Source of the DNA: Baffinella frigidus
Taxonomy: Eukaryota; Cryptophyceae; Cryptomonadales; Baffinellaceae
Length of the DNA: 20,065 nt
Reading direction: 5' to 3'
Assembly (NCBI GenBank): GCA_026770585.1
Contig: MU646303.1
Span: 672,134 to 692,198, forward strand
Shown in pieces: positions 7,761-14,865 of this stretch. How positions within the stretch are numbered: the stretch's first letter is position 1; every line of letters starts with the position of its first letter. The notes under the pieces were generated by a model, which saw nothing but the letters and a program-made list of their open reading frames with translations, had not been told where the DNA came from and did not search any database. A program made the translations under genes and the position numbers.

Positions 7761-7920
7761 TTTCGGGTTTGGGGTTTGGGGTTTGGGGTTTTGGGTTTTG
7801 GGTTTTGGGTTTTGGGTTTTGGGGTTTGGGTTTTGGGTTTTGGGTTTTGGGTTTTGGGTTTTGGGTTTTGGGTTTTGGGTTTTGGGTTTTGGGTTTTAGG
7901 TTTTGGGTTTTGGGTTTTGG
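7761..7920 (+). repeat. TTTTGGG heptamer array
   Basis: About 22 units. After TTTCGGG and three TTTGGGG units, the array is almost pure TTTTGGG with one TTTTAGG. Runs of GGG every seven bases on one strand make it a candidate G-quadruplex former. Because three units equal 21 nt, several frames stay open (VLGFGFW or PKTQNPK repeats); these are not called as genes. Confidence 0.95.
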
Positions 7921-7972
7921 TGGACACTTTAGCAGGACACCATGGATCGGCTGACGGATACCACGGCCATAA

Positions 7973-8092
7973 AGTGGAGCTTTGGACAAGATAGGGTACA
8001 CCACGCAACGGTTCACGGTCAAGACGCCCCGAGGGGAAGGGGTCACGTACCGGCTACGCGGGATGGGGTCCGTGCTCTGGGAATATTTTTGA
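7973..8092 (+). pseudogene. Short coding-like stretch
   Basis: A 39-codon frame after a TAA at 7970-7972, with no start codon, ends at TGA 8090-8092. Its last part reads FTVKTPRGEGVTYRLRG then MGSVLWEYF. The opposite strand is also open, so the strand is uncertain. On the far side of the TTTTGGG array, minus-strand LKIRFVAIEEDFVFD (about 7714-7758) is likewise protein-like. These may be pieces of one broken gene; no family is recognised. Confidence 0.25.
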
Positions 8093-8289
8093 CAACTTTT
8101 GCCAGAAATGGCAACTTTTACCATAAATTCTCAGGAAAAGACCAGCAAAACACCCGTGTCCCAAAAGTAGACGTCCACTTTCGACCTCTGTGGCAAGACT
8201 TTGTTCACGGCATAAGTTAATTTCTGAACGGCCCTACACGGGTCCGTTCAGAATGGTGAAGCACGGCCTGGAAACTGCGTAGTCAGGGA
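8093..8289. other. No gene seen; one hairpin
   Basis: TTCTGAACGG at 8222-8231 pairs with CCGTTCAGAA at 8244-8253 around a 12-base loop. The rest of the stretch holds nothing I recognise. Confidence 0.5.
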
Positions 8290-8458
8290 CCACACGAGGC
8301 CACCCTTGTGAACATATTCTTAAGTCAATTATTGGATTCTTGCCTAGAAAACACGCCAAAAGCCAGCTATTGATCGCATTTCGGTCGGAAACGTGATCAT
8401 TTCCCCACAACCCCCTACAACGTCGATTGATACTGTTGGCATGGGAAGCCTCGTGTGG
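8290..8458. mobile_element. MITE family G, 169 bp
   Basis: Ends CCACACGAGGC (8290-8300) and GCCTCGTGTGG (8448-8458). The interior contains TTGGATTCTTGCC and AACACGCCAAAAG, shared in inverse orientation with 9907-9955 and as a fragment at 16905-16985. A long minus-strand frame over this element is incidental. Confidence 0.8.
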
Positions 8459-8529
8459 GAAGGGGTCGAGACCGTGAGCCACTCTGTCCTGAGAAGGAAC
8501 TTCGAGCCTGCTCCCGTTGCGAACCAACC

Positions 8530-8785
8530 GTTAGTGTTAGGGTTTAAGGTTTAGGGCTTAGGGTATAGGGTTTAGGGTTTATGGTTAAGGGTTAAGGGTT
8601 TAGGGTTTAGGGTTTAGGGTTTAGGGTTTAGGGTTTAGGGTTTATGGTTTAGGGTTGAGGGACTAGGGGTTTGGGGACTAGGGTTTAGGGTTTAGGATTT
8701 AGGATTCAGGGTTTAGGGTTCAGGGTTTAGGGTTTAGTGTTTAGTATTTAGTATTTAGGGTTTAGGGTTGAGGGTGTATGGTGCA
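8530..8785 (+). repeat. Interstitial TTTAGGG telomere-like array
   Basis: About 250 bp of TTTAGGG with TTAAGGG, TTTATGG, TTCAGGG and TTTAGTA variants. The purest run is near 8598-8642. The G-rich strand is plus. Confidence 0.95.
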
Positions 8786-8896
8786 AATTGAAGGGTGTAC
8801 CCAGCTAGAGCCCCACGCCAGTTGACTAAAATTGGCAGGATTTGTCAGACGAAAGAACACCGTTCTTGGCCGAATTAATAAGTTTTATCGGGCCCT

Positions 8897-9020
8897 TTCA
8901 TAGATTCTATCTTAGAAACTATCCATCTAAACGATTTCTGGTACAAATTGAAGAGTTTTAAAACTCTACATGTACAGAATGGCTCCAATCCCCACTGAAA
9001 TCTGAGATACAATCTATGGA
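8897..9020. mobile_element. Foldback element family D
   Basis: Left end TTCATAGATTCTATCTTAG at 8897-8915; right end CTGAGATACAATCTATGGA at 9002-9020, its near complement. The left part (8888-8940) recurs inverted at 12230-12276. The right end recurs at 13387-13408 beside family C copy 2. The interior includes CTGGTACAAATTG. Confidence 0.6.
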
Positions 9021-9200
9021 GGGACGCGATGCAGTTATTAGTTCGGCCAATGGGGAGAGAGAAATCACGGAAACCCCCTGCAATTTGCCCAGAGTCAAAT
9101 ATCCGAAATCGGATGTCGCCTCCACAAGAAGCTCTGCCCGGATGTCTGTCAGGGGGCCCGTTCCCCGTCGAGGGCGAACGGTGCGTACTTGGTCAGTTGA
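8958..9200 (-). pseudogene. Coding-like fragment, unknown protein
   Basis: The minus strand is open for 80 codons from 9200 to a TAA at 8960-8958. There is no ATG before the convincing part, which reads LTDIRAELLVEATSDFGYL, TLGKLQGVSVISLSPLAEL, ITASRP. CTGACAG just before ACATCCGG (about 9149) could be a splice acceptor. The frame's last third lies in the family D element, so its stop was probably supplied by the insertion. It looks like an exon cut by a MITE. The family is not recognised. Confidence 0.4.
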
Positions 9201-9247
9201 TCACTTTCTGGAAGGCTCTAGGAACCGTTTACAGGCACTTTAAGAGG

Positions 9248-9370
9248 TTAATGAATAAGAACAAGAAGCTCTGCCCACGCCTCTAGCGTGGCTGGGATGG
9301 CCAGCCGCGCGCCGGAAATCCGGGGAAGATACAACTCGGGCGCTTCTAACCACTTATCATCCACCGGTGG
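9248..9370 (-). pseudogene. Coding-like fragment next to family H
   Basis: The minus frame reads DDKWLEAPELYLPRISGAR, LAIPATLEAWAELLVLIH and stop at 9248. The longer frame (from 9565) begins inside the family H element, so its N-terminal part is not genuine. GGGCAGAGCTTCTTGT (minus) is shared with the fragment at 9124-9139, giving AELLV in both. The two fragments may be related exons or a small duplication. Confidence 0.35.
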
Positions 9371-9487
9371 CTTCACGGATACAGGCCATCTTAACGATTT
9401 GTACCAGAATCTTATCCATTGCCCTGGATTCCAACCGGAATTTCGCATTGATTTCAAGGTGAAAAGGAACTCGGCCGCTGCTAAGTG
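9351..9487 (-). mobile_element. MITE family H, 137 bp
   Basis: Reverse complement of the copy at 17038-17174, same length. End words are CACTTA at 9351 and CTGCTAAGTG at 9478-9487. The shared interior is GGATAAGATTCTGGTACAAA and CTGTATCCGTGAAGCC when read on minus. Confidence 0.75.
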
Positions 9488-9564
9488 GTGGGTAGGGCCG
9501 GGGGCATACAGGTTTTCATAAACTCCACTCGATCCGTCCGGTTGGTTGAAGTGCCGAGCCTCCA

Positions 9565-9763
9565 ATTCGTCTCTGCAAAGTCCTCCGAGTCGAACCTGGC
9601 ATCAAGTAAATCACTCAGTGAATCAAGCGAATCAATAAGGGAATCACTAAGTGCCTCACTAAGTGAATCAATGAGTGGATTAAGTTATTTACTAGGTGAA
9701 TCAATTAGGGGACTAAGTGAAGATTCCGATTCGTCTCTGCAAAGTCTCCCGAGTCGAACCTGG
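9565..9763. repeat. R repeat bracketed by 35-bp direct repeats
   Basis: ATTCGTCTCTGCAAAGTC, continuing to GAGTCGAACCTGG, lies at 9565-9599 and 9729-9763 and again at 10106-10140. Between the first two copies is an R repeat (9600-9728) of GAATCAATTAGGGGACTAAG and AAATCACTAAGTG units. After the third copy another R repeat starts at once with AATCAATTAGGG. Confidence 0.8.
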
Positions 9764-9789
9764 TCGGGGTGTGTTTCGCTCAGGACACA

Positions 9790-9991
9790 CCACACGAGGC
9801 TATCAATGCGAACATAATACATGTCGAGTATAAACGTGTGTAGTAATTTTCAGGCCAATTGCTCGAAACTTTACACAAGTCACGCCGCTCAGCGGCGCGA
9901 CACGTGACCAATTGCTGACTTTTGGCGTGTTTCCTGGGCAATAATCCAATACTTGACTTGTGCATCTGGTAGCATGGATAGCCTCGTGTGG
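9790..9991. mobile_element. MITE family G, 202 bp
   Basis: Ends CCACACGAGGCTATC (9790-9804) and GATAGCCTCGTGTGG (9977-9991), perfect for 15 bp. An inner GTAGTAATTTTCAGGC links it to family N. A central inverted pair GCCGCTCAGCGGC lies near 9885-9897. CTCAGGA occurs just outside both ends. Confidence 0.85.
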
Positions 9992-10140
9992 CACGCTTCA
10001 CTCAGGATAGCAAGCGGAGTTTCCCCATGAACTGGGGCCTATCCTAGGCAAATCCCCAATCGCTGTTACGGCCAGGTCATTGACGCGGACATGGAAAAGG
10101 CTCCAATTCGTCTCTGCACAGTCCTCCGAGTCGAACCTGG

Positions 10141-10206
10141 AATCAATTAGGGTACTAAGTAAGTCACTAAGTGAATCAACTAGTGGACTAAGTAAATCAC
10201 TAGGTG
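10141..10206 (-). repeat. R repeat at the left edge of the array
   Basis: Units of AATCAATTAGGG, ACTAAGTAAATCACTAGGTG. The same R edge precedes the second large unit at 10741-10792, giving two long units about 581 bp apart (10188 and 10769) that share the R edge and the following coding-like module. Confidence 0.75.
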
Positions 10207-10812
10207 GATCATAGGGTTGGGTGCGGGGGGAGACTCGAAGACGGCCTTAGCGACAGTCCCGAACGCCGTGTGGACCACGATGCATAGGTTAGGAATGGGC
10301 AATGATTCAATAAGAATGGGACGTGATTCAATAGTAATGGGTAATGATTCAATGGGTAGTGATTTAATAGGGGCGAGGGGCGACTCGATGACGGCCTTAG
10401 CGACGGTGCCGAACGCCGTGTGGACGGCGACACATTGGTTAGGAATGGGTAGTGAATCAAAATGAGTCGGTGAAGATTCAACAGGAATGGTGAGTGATTC
10501 AATAGGAACGGGCAATGATTCAATATGAATTTGTAGCGATTCGATAGGAATGGGTAGTGACTCACTAGGAATTGGTAGTGATTCAACAGGAATGGGCAAT
10601 GGTTCAGTGGGCAATGATTCAATAGGAATGGGAAGTGATTCAATAGTAATGGGTAATGGTTCAATGGGTAGCGATTTAATAGGGGCGGGGGCGCACTCGA
10701 TGACGGCCTTAGCAACAGTCCCGAACGCCGAGTGCACCGCGACGCTTAGTGAATCAATTAGTGGACTAAGCAAATCACTAGGTGAATCATAGGGTTGGGT
10801 GCGGGGGGGCAC
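10180..10812 (-). pseudogene. Repeat-built open frame with IESLPIP heptapeptides
   Basis: A 210-codon minus frame. It alternates an exon-like module (VAVHSAFGTVAKAVIE, cores near 10229-10285, 10376-10436 and 10682-10745) with a 21-bp minisatellite that reads IESLPIP repeatedly. The module is well conserved at the protein level across copies. The 21-bp repeat, however, keeps at least two minus frames open, so openness alone is not evidence of translation. Flanks are R repeats. I read it as a captured gene piece amplified as a repeat; a real low-complexity protein is possible but less likely. Confidence 0.35.
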
Positions 10813-10960
10813 TCGATGACGGCCTTAGCAACAGTCCCGAACGCCGAGTGGACCGCGACGCCGAGGTTGCGCTCCGAAGCAGACGAGTCCGCCAAGTTCT
10901 CCTTCAGGTTCCGGAGATAGTCCTGGAGGCGGGTGCCAAGGGTTGGATGCTTTCGGAGAA
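10803..10960 (-). pseudogene. Longest copy of the exon-like module
   Basis: On minus this reads TRLQDYLRNLKENLADSSAS, ERNLGVAVHSAFGTVAKAV, IECPPAP. The first half is helix-like with charged and leucine residues. The copy adjoins a family E MITE at 10982 and an R repeat at 10792, so both ends look cut. A second piece of its upstream part is at 11283-11340. I do not recognise the protein. Confidence 0.45.
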
Positions 10961-10981
10961 GGATGTGTGCGCCACACTCTC

Positions 10982-11142
10982 CCACACAGCGGGCTACGCA
11001 GGGATTTTCGGGCACTCAGTGCCCGAGTTTCCGTGACCTTATCCGAAGGAACCCCCCTATGTCCCTACGGGTTGCCTACCGCAGGGTCCTAGGTCTGATC
11101 GCTTAGGGGTGATTCAGAATCCCTTCAAAGTCCGCTGTGTGG
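10982..11142 (+). mobile_element. MITE family E, 161 bp
   Basis: Left end CCACACAGCGGGCTACGCAG; right end CTTCAAAGTCCGCTGTGTGG. The inner section GGGTTGCCTACCGCAGGGTC is shared with 7440 and 18856. The ends are imperfect inverted repeats of about 28 bp. No coding sequence. Confidence 0.85.
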
Positions 11143-11282
11143 TAGGGTAACGAACTGAAATTAGGTTGGTCGAACCTACGGTGTTGACTACGTTAGGCTG
11201 CTTTTTCGACCCTTTGGGTCTGAAAAAGCCTTTTCGACCCCTTGGGCCTGGCCCCAAGGGGTGTGCCTAAACCCCTCACCCT
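11143..11282. other. Short hairpins, no gene seen
   Basis: AGGTTGGTCGAACCT (11164-11178) is a small palindrome. ACCCCTTGGG near 11238 pairs with CCCAAGGGGT near 11254. A related TTTTTCGACCCTTTGGG lies at 11203. Family and role are unknown. Confidence 0.4.
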
Positions 11283-11340
11283 GAACAGTCCGCCAAGTTA
11301 TCCTCGAGGTTCCGGAGATAGTCCTGCAGACGGGCCAAGG
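11283..11340 (-). pseudogene. Second piece of the exon-like module
   Basis: On minus this reads SLARLQDYLRNLEDNLADC, matching RLQDYLRNLKENLAD at 10960-10880 with conservative changes (KE to ED). It then diverges at GGCGGACT into telomere-like sequence. Preservation of the reading frame suggests both pieces derive from a once functional exon. Confidence 0.5.
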
Positions 11341-11366
11341 ATTTAGGGATGAGGGTTTGGGGAATA

Positions 11367-11445
11367 CCACACAGTGGACTACAGACCTTTCATCAAAAGT
11401 CAACATACCCTATGGGATGTTCACTTTAAGGATTTCGCTCGGAGC
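11367..11445 (+). mobile_element. MITE family I, left half only
   Basis: CCACACAGTGGACTACAGAC then CTTTCATCAAAAGTC matches the copy at 15784 and, less well, 12789. The right half is missing. Confidence 0.6.
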
Positions 11446-11483
11446 TGTGGTCACACCCCGGTCTCACTTGAGCCCGGGTCGAT

Positions 11484-11697
11484 ACATCCCACCAGGTGGG
11501 ACATCCCACCAGGTGGGCTCAACTTAGGGGCGGGGGGTCACTCGATGACGGCCTTAGCGACGGTGCCGAACGCCGTGTGGACGGCGACACATTGGTTAGG
11601 AATGGGCAGTAAATCAAACGGAGTCGGTAAAGATTTAATAGGAATGGTGAGTGATTCAATAGGAACGGGTAATGCATCCCACCAGGTGGGCTCAACT
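11484..11697 (-). repeat. 150-bp copy of the module between 23-bp direct repeats
   Basis: CATCCCACCAGGTGGGCTCA, continuing ACT, occurs at 11502-11524 and 11675-11697. The 150 bp between them (11525-11674) align without indels to 10368-10517, including the FGTVAKAVIE module and part of the 21-bp repeat. A third partial unit, ACATCCCACCAGGTGGG, is at 11484. Each unit contains the palindrome CCCACCAGGTGGG. Confidence 0.9.
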
Positions 11698-11764
11698 CGA
11701 GAATAGTCGGTCAACCCGAGTGAGGCAGCGCTATAATTTCTCCGAGATACGCTTTTATTTGTGG

Positions 11765-11813
11765 CATGTTAGGATGGTTGCTGCAATCTTGGCATACAAG
11801 CAACGCCTAACAT
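11765..11813. repeat. Imperfect hairpin
   Basis: CATGTTAGG...GTTGCT (11765-11782) pairs with AGCAAC.CCTAACAT (11799-11813) around a 16-base loop. It lies just left of element K and could be the remnant of another foldback element. Confidence 0.65.
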
Positions 11814-11853
11814 AGCATGGAACGCGGAATTGATTCCGTTATCTTCCGAAATT

Positions 11854-12053
11854 CCGCGACCCGACTGACAAAACTACAGGAAAAAGAAGATTGTAAGTCC
11901 GATTTGTACCAGGCGCTTCCGGTTTGTACCAGGAATGTTCTCCATGCCCGGTAAATTCGTACATAAAAGTGCAATTGTAAGGCTGTTTCCTGGTACAAAC
12001 CGGACGTGCCCTACAATCTACTTTTACCCGTAGTATTCTCAGTCCGGGCGCGG
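11854..12053. mobile_element. Foldback element family K, 200 bp
   Basis: Long imperfect arms. The innermost 15 bp are perfect: CCGGTTTGTACCAGG at 11919-11933 and CCTGGTACAAACCGG at 11989-12003. Outer arms match through AAGATTGTA, ACTACAGG and CCGCGACCCGACTGA. The left arm holds an extra partial copy of the GATTTGTACCAGG word. CTCCGAGATGAGC to the right (12057) resembles CTCCGAGATACGC at 11740. Confidence 0.8.
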
Positions 12054-12390
12054 TACCTCCGAGATGAGCGGCTTGATAAGGTCGAGATCCTTTTCCGTCT
12101 TAGCATTCGCTGAGACCTGGACATGCGGGAAAATTCACTCGAAGAAAAAATCATCCGAAAGCTTGCTTTGCTGCACGGTTTCTTTTTTTATTTTTTCTTT
12201 ATTTTTGTTTTATCAATCCCAGAAATCGTTTAGATGGACAGTTTTTGAGATACAATCTATGAAGGGGCCCGACGAAATCCACTCGAGAACGCAAGAGGAC
12301 CCTTTTGAAGGGACGTGGCTGGTACAAAACTTAAAACCCCACATGTAAATAGGCACCACTAGCATTCTCGCATGGATAGTTGGCGAACGT
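12054..12390. other. Mixed repeat fragments, no gene seen
   Basis: 12230-12276 is an inverted fragment of family D. 12320-12345 and the end GCATTCTCGCATGG (12363-12376) match the family G-type element at 5970, so a damaged copy may span about 12120-12376. The open frame at 12064 crosses these repeats and is not called. Confidence 0.45.
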
Positions 12391-12788
12391 GACGGTCATC
12401 TCGGTACTATTCTGGACACGACATTTTCGTGGTCCTTGGCTCTTGGTTGTCAGTTAATCTGGTTGCGTTTCCAGCTCATCTGTATTCAACTGTTACTTTT
12501 TAAGTTAACAGAGGGTCCACTTTTGCTTTGAGACGTTCCACTCTCGACTTTTGTCTCGGTGGGCCGCGCTCTTTCAGGGCGTGCCACCAAGACACACGTC
12601 ATACTCGCTTCCGGTAGCCTGTTTTCACTGGCCCTGAGACGGGCCCGTCTCAACTTTGATCAAGGCCACCTTTATCACTTGCAATTACTATCAATTCGGC
12701 CACCTCCTCAGGGGTATGATCCGGACACGGTCCAAATGCGAGAGACGAATCATAAATCCCGACCAGCGTTTCAGACCCAAGTGTGGGG
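12391..12788. other. Apparently unique stretch with a 16-bp palindrome
   Basis: GAGACGGGCCCGTCTC at 12636-12651 is a perfect palindrome. A frame from 12559 stays open to 12828 but runs into family I and has no recognisable motif. The sequence is not obviously repetitive inside this window, so it may belong to an intron or a spacer. Confidence 0.4.
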
Positions 12789-12928
12789 CCACACGGTGGA
12801 CTACGGACCTTTCAACAGAGATAATTAACTTCAAAGATTTTCTGGTGTAAATTTGGTCACGTACAACCCCAGAATCCAGCCCCAAATTCAAATTCGAAAC
12901 CCTCGAAGCCCAACGAGTGTGTGTGTGG
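12789..12928 (+). mobile_element. MITE family I, copy 1
   Basis: Starts CCACACGGTGGACTACGGAC. Shared interior words with 15784 are TTTTCTGGTGTAAATTTGGT (diverged there), CACGTACAACCCC and AACCCTCGAAGCCCA. The right end has drifted into GTGTGTGTG. Confidence 0.7.
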
Positions 12929-12984
12929 GGGGTTGCATACATGTCGGATGATGCGGTATGATTGGTGAAGATAAGGGAACTGCA

Positions 12985-13132
12985 TTGGGTTTAGGGTTTA
13001 GGGTTTAGGTTTTAGGTTTAGGGTTTAGGGTTTAGGGTTTAGGGTTTAGGGTTTAGGGTTTGGGGTTTAGGGTTTAGGGTTTAGGGTTTAGGGTTCAGGG
13101 TTTAGGGTTTAGGGTTCAGGGGTCAGGGTTCA
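12985..13132 (+). repeat. Interstitial TTTAGGG telomere-like array
   Basis: About 20 units of TTTAGGG, rather pure, with TTTGGGG and TTCAGGG variants increasing towards the right edge. Confidence 0.95.
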
Positions 13133-13175
13133 GACGCTTCCAGAAGCAGGAAGCGTTCATAGGGCAGATGTTTGG

Positions 13176-13191
13176 AGGTGTGATCACACCT
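13176..13191. repeat. Perfect 16-bp palindrome
   Basis: AGGTGTGATCACACCT. A second small inverted pair, CGCTTC and GAAGCG, lies just left at 13135-13155. Either could be a protein-binding site or the remains of an element; no adjacent gene is seen. Confidence 0.6.
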
Positions 13192-13236
13192 AGTTTTCGA
13201 TTGCATCGCGTCACCTAAGACAAATCTAATCCCGTG

Positions 13237-13376
13237 GAGTATTCATAATGAATACGATTTTGGTATATCTTAAGGGGTATAAATAAGACAGTCGTCTATC
13301 TAGACTTCATTTAGAGCCTTAAGATGCACGAGAATCGGATCGGAGATCCCCGAAATCGTATTCATTATGAATACTC
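13237..13376. mobile_element. Foldback element family C, copy 2
   Basis: A 140-bp element with ends GAGTATTCATAATGAATACG and CGTATTCATTATGAATACTC, perfect over 20 bp. The interior is the reverse complement of copy 1 (TAGATAGACGACTGTC read on minus). The left flank AATCCCG and right flank CCGGATGAAATCTG are in the same orientation as in copy 1. The right flank goes on as a family D end. Confidence 0.85.
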
Positions 13377-13408
13377 ATCCGGATGAAATCTGAGATATAA
13401 TCTATCAG

Positions 13409-13681
13409 GTGACGGGACTCAGTTGTCACAGTCCAGTTCTATTCAGACTCAAGCGACTGTGAGTCATGCGACTGTGAGAGAAGGGACCAACTGGCCGCTT
13501 CAGGCTCTGGGGAGTTCAACTCCGAACACGACTAAATGCATCACTTTTCTGGCAACGAAAATTACAACTCACACGCTTCACTATTGCTAGCCAGATCATT
13601 TTTTTTTTGTTGAGTAGATTGAAAGTGATGTTTTTTCCAGACAGTGATGTTTTTGATCGTTTCCGCAGCTGAGGGTGGTAA
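13409..13681. other. No gene seen
   Basis: Includes a short tandem GCGACTGTGAG pair (13453-13477) and a T-run at 13599. Nothing else is recognisable. Confidence 0.4.
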
Positions 13682-13733
13682 ATCAAGGAGCGACCGTGTT
13701 CTTGATGGAGACTCTGTCCCACACACACACACA

Positions 13734-13769
<36 letters not shown>

Positions 13770-13801
13770 CTCTCTCTCTCTGTCTCTCTTCTTCTCTCTC
13801 G

Positions 13802-13848
<47 letters not shown>

Positions 13849-13911
13849 CTTCTCTCTCGCTTTGCCTCTCTCTCCCTCTCTCTCTCGCTCTCTCCTTCTC
13901 TCTCGCTCTGC

Positions 13912-13944
<33 letters not shown>

Positions 13945-13981
13945 TTGCTGGATCAAGGAACGACCGTATCCTTGATGGAGA
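13682..13981. repeat. CA/CT microsatellite between 30-bp direct repeats
   Basis: ATCAAGGAGCGACCGTGTTC, continuing TTGATGGAGA, at 13682-13711 recurs at 13952-13981 with three changes. Between them are (CA)n at about 13719-13765 and an interrupted (CT)n at 13766-13945. Each 30-bp copy contains the inverted pair ATCAAGG/CCTTGAT (broken in the first). S/L or R/E repeat frames across it are not genes. Confidence 0.9.
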
Positions 13982-13997
13982 AGTCCTCATCGACGAA

Positions 13998-14190
13998 CCA
14001 CCGGACACATTGCAGCTGCACCCGCGACCAAATCAACTGCCAAACAGAAACCGGTCCTTGAGAATCAGGTAATCCGGAGAGTTTCATTCGCATGACTCAC
14101 GTTTGGGGAGAATGAGTTTGACCGAAGCCCCGTCCGTGACTACGGATACATTGTGGCTGGACCCGCGACCAGATCAACAGCCAAAGAGAG
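13998..14190 (+). repeat. 190-bp direct duplication, copy 1
   Basis: Matches 14347-14539 at a constant offset of 349 bp, with a few substitutions. Inside, ACCCGCGACCAAATCAACTG and ACCCGCGACCAGATCAACAG form an internal repeat about 140 bp apart. It ends next to TTTAGTG heptamers. Confidence 0.9.
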
Positions 14191-14193
14191 GCC

Positions 14194-14245
14194 GTATTTA
14201 GTGTTGAGTGTTTAGTGTTTAGTGTTTAGTGTTTAGTGTTGAGGT
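14194..14245 (+). repeat. Short TTTAGTG array
   Basis: About six heptamers, TTTAGTG with one TTGAGTG. It follows duplication copy 1; a like array follows copy 2. Confidence 0.85.
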
Positions 14246-14346
14246 TGCACGGGGCGTGGAGGTCATGATATTTGTTCGACCGTCAACGGAGTAAAAAAAC
14301 TGATAAGTGCAACTGCCAACGTGAGGCCCACCACTGGCAAAACAGG

Positions 14347-14539
14347 CCACCGAATACATTGAAGCTGGACCCGCGACCAAATCAACTGCCAAACAGAAAC
14401 CGGTCCTTGAGAATCAGGTAATCTGGAGAGTTTCATTCGCATGACTCACTTTTGGGGAGAATGAGTTTGTCCGGAGCCCCGTCCGTGACTACGGATACTT
14501 CGTGGCTGGACCCGCGACCAGATCAACAGCCAACGAGCG
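14347..14539 (+). repeat. 190-bp direct duplication, copy 2
   Basis: Second copy of 13998-14190. The 100-bp spacer at 14246-14346 is unique. Because each copy is followed by TTTAGTG units, the duplicated unit probably included the heptamer array. Confidence 0.9.
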
Positions 14540-14545
14540 TCCGCG

Positions 14546-14602
14546 TCGAGTGTTTAGTCTTTAGTGTTCACTGTTTAGAGTTTGGTGTTTAGTGTTTAGT
14601 AG
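14546..14602 (+). repeat. Short TTTAGTG array
   Basis: Six to eight heptamers, TTTAGTG with TTTAGTC, TTCACTG and TTTGGTG variants. A lone right half of family E (TTATTCGAAATCCCTTCGAA to GTGTGG) follows at 14618-14652. Confidence 0.8.
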
Positions 14603-14658
14603 GTTTTACCGAGAAAGGGTTATTCGAAATCCCTTCGAAGTCCACTGTGTGGCAATAT

Positions 14659-14806
14659 TATCTCAGAAAACGAGTTCTAAAACTCGTTTTCTTAAGTCAA
14701 TTCCCCTACAAATTCGTCAACTTATTCTTTACTCTCCGCATAAGTTGACAAAATTGTAAGGGGATTGACTTAAGAAAACGAGTTTTAGAACTCGTTTTCT
14801 GAGATA
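14659..14806. mobile_element. MITE family B, 148 bp
   Basis: A hairpin with TA at both borders. The terminus TCTCAGAAAACGAGTTCTAA pairs perfectly over most of 40 bp with the right arm ending TTCTGAGA. The outer arms contain their own inner palindrome (GAGTT..AACTC). A TAAGTTGACA/TGTCAACTTA pair flanks the loop. No coding capacity. Nearly identical in length and sequence to 17576-17723, so probably recently active. Confidence 0.9.
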
Positions 14807-14865
14807 AAATATGTGGGCCTCGCGACACGTGAAGATCATGCAGACACATCCATCTTGTCACGTGC

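Noticed and set aside
7578-7994. Long open frames with VLGFGFW or PKTQNPK repeats
   Set aside because: They are produced by the TTTTGGG array: three 7-nt units make 21 nt, so several frames on both strands stay open without selection.
8234-8527. 97-codon minus frame
   Set aside because: It lies mostly inside a family G MITE and shows no protein-like motif.
13516-14072. Open frames rich in S/L, R/E and H/T
   Set aside because: They are translations of the CA/CT microsatellite.
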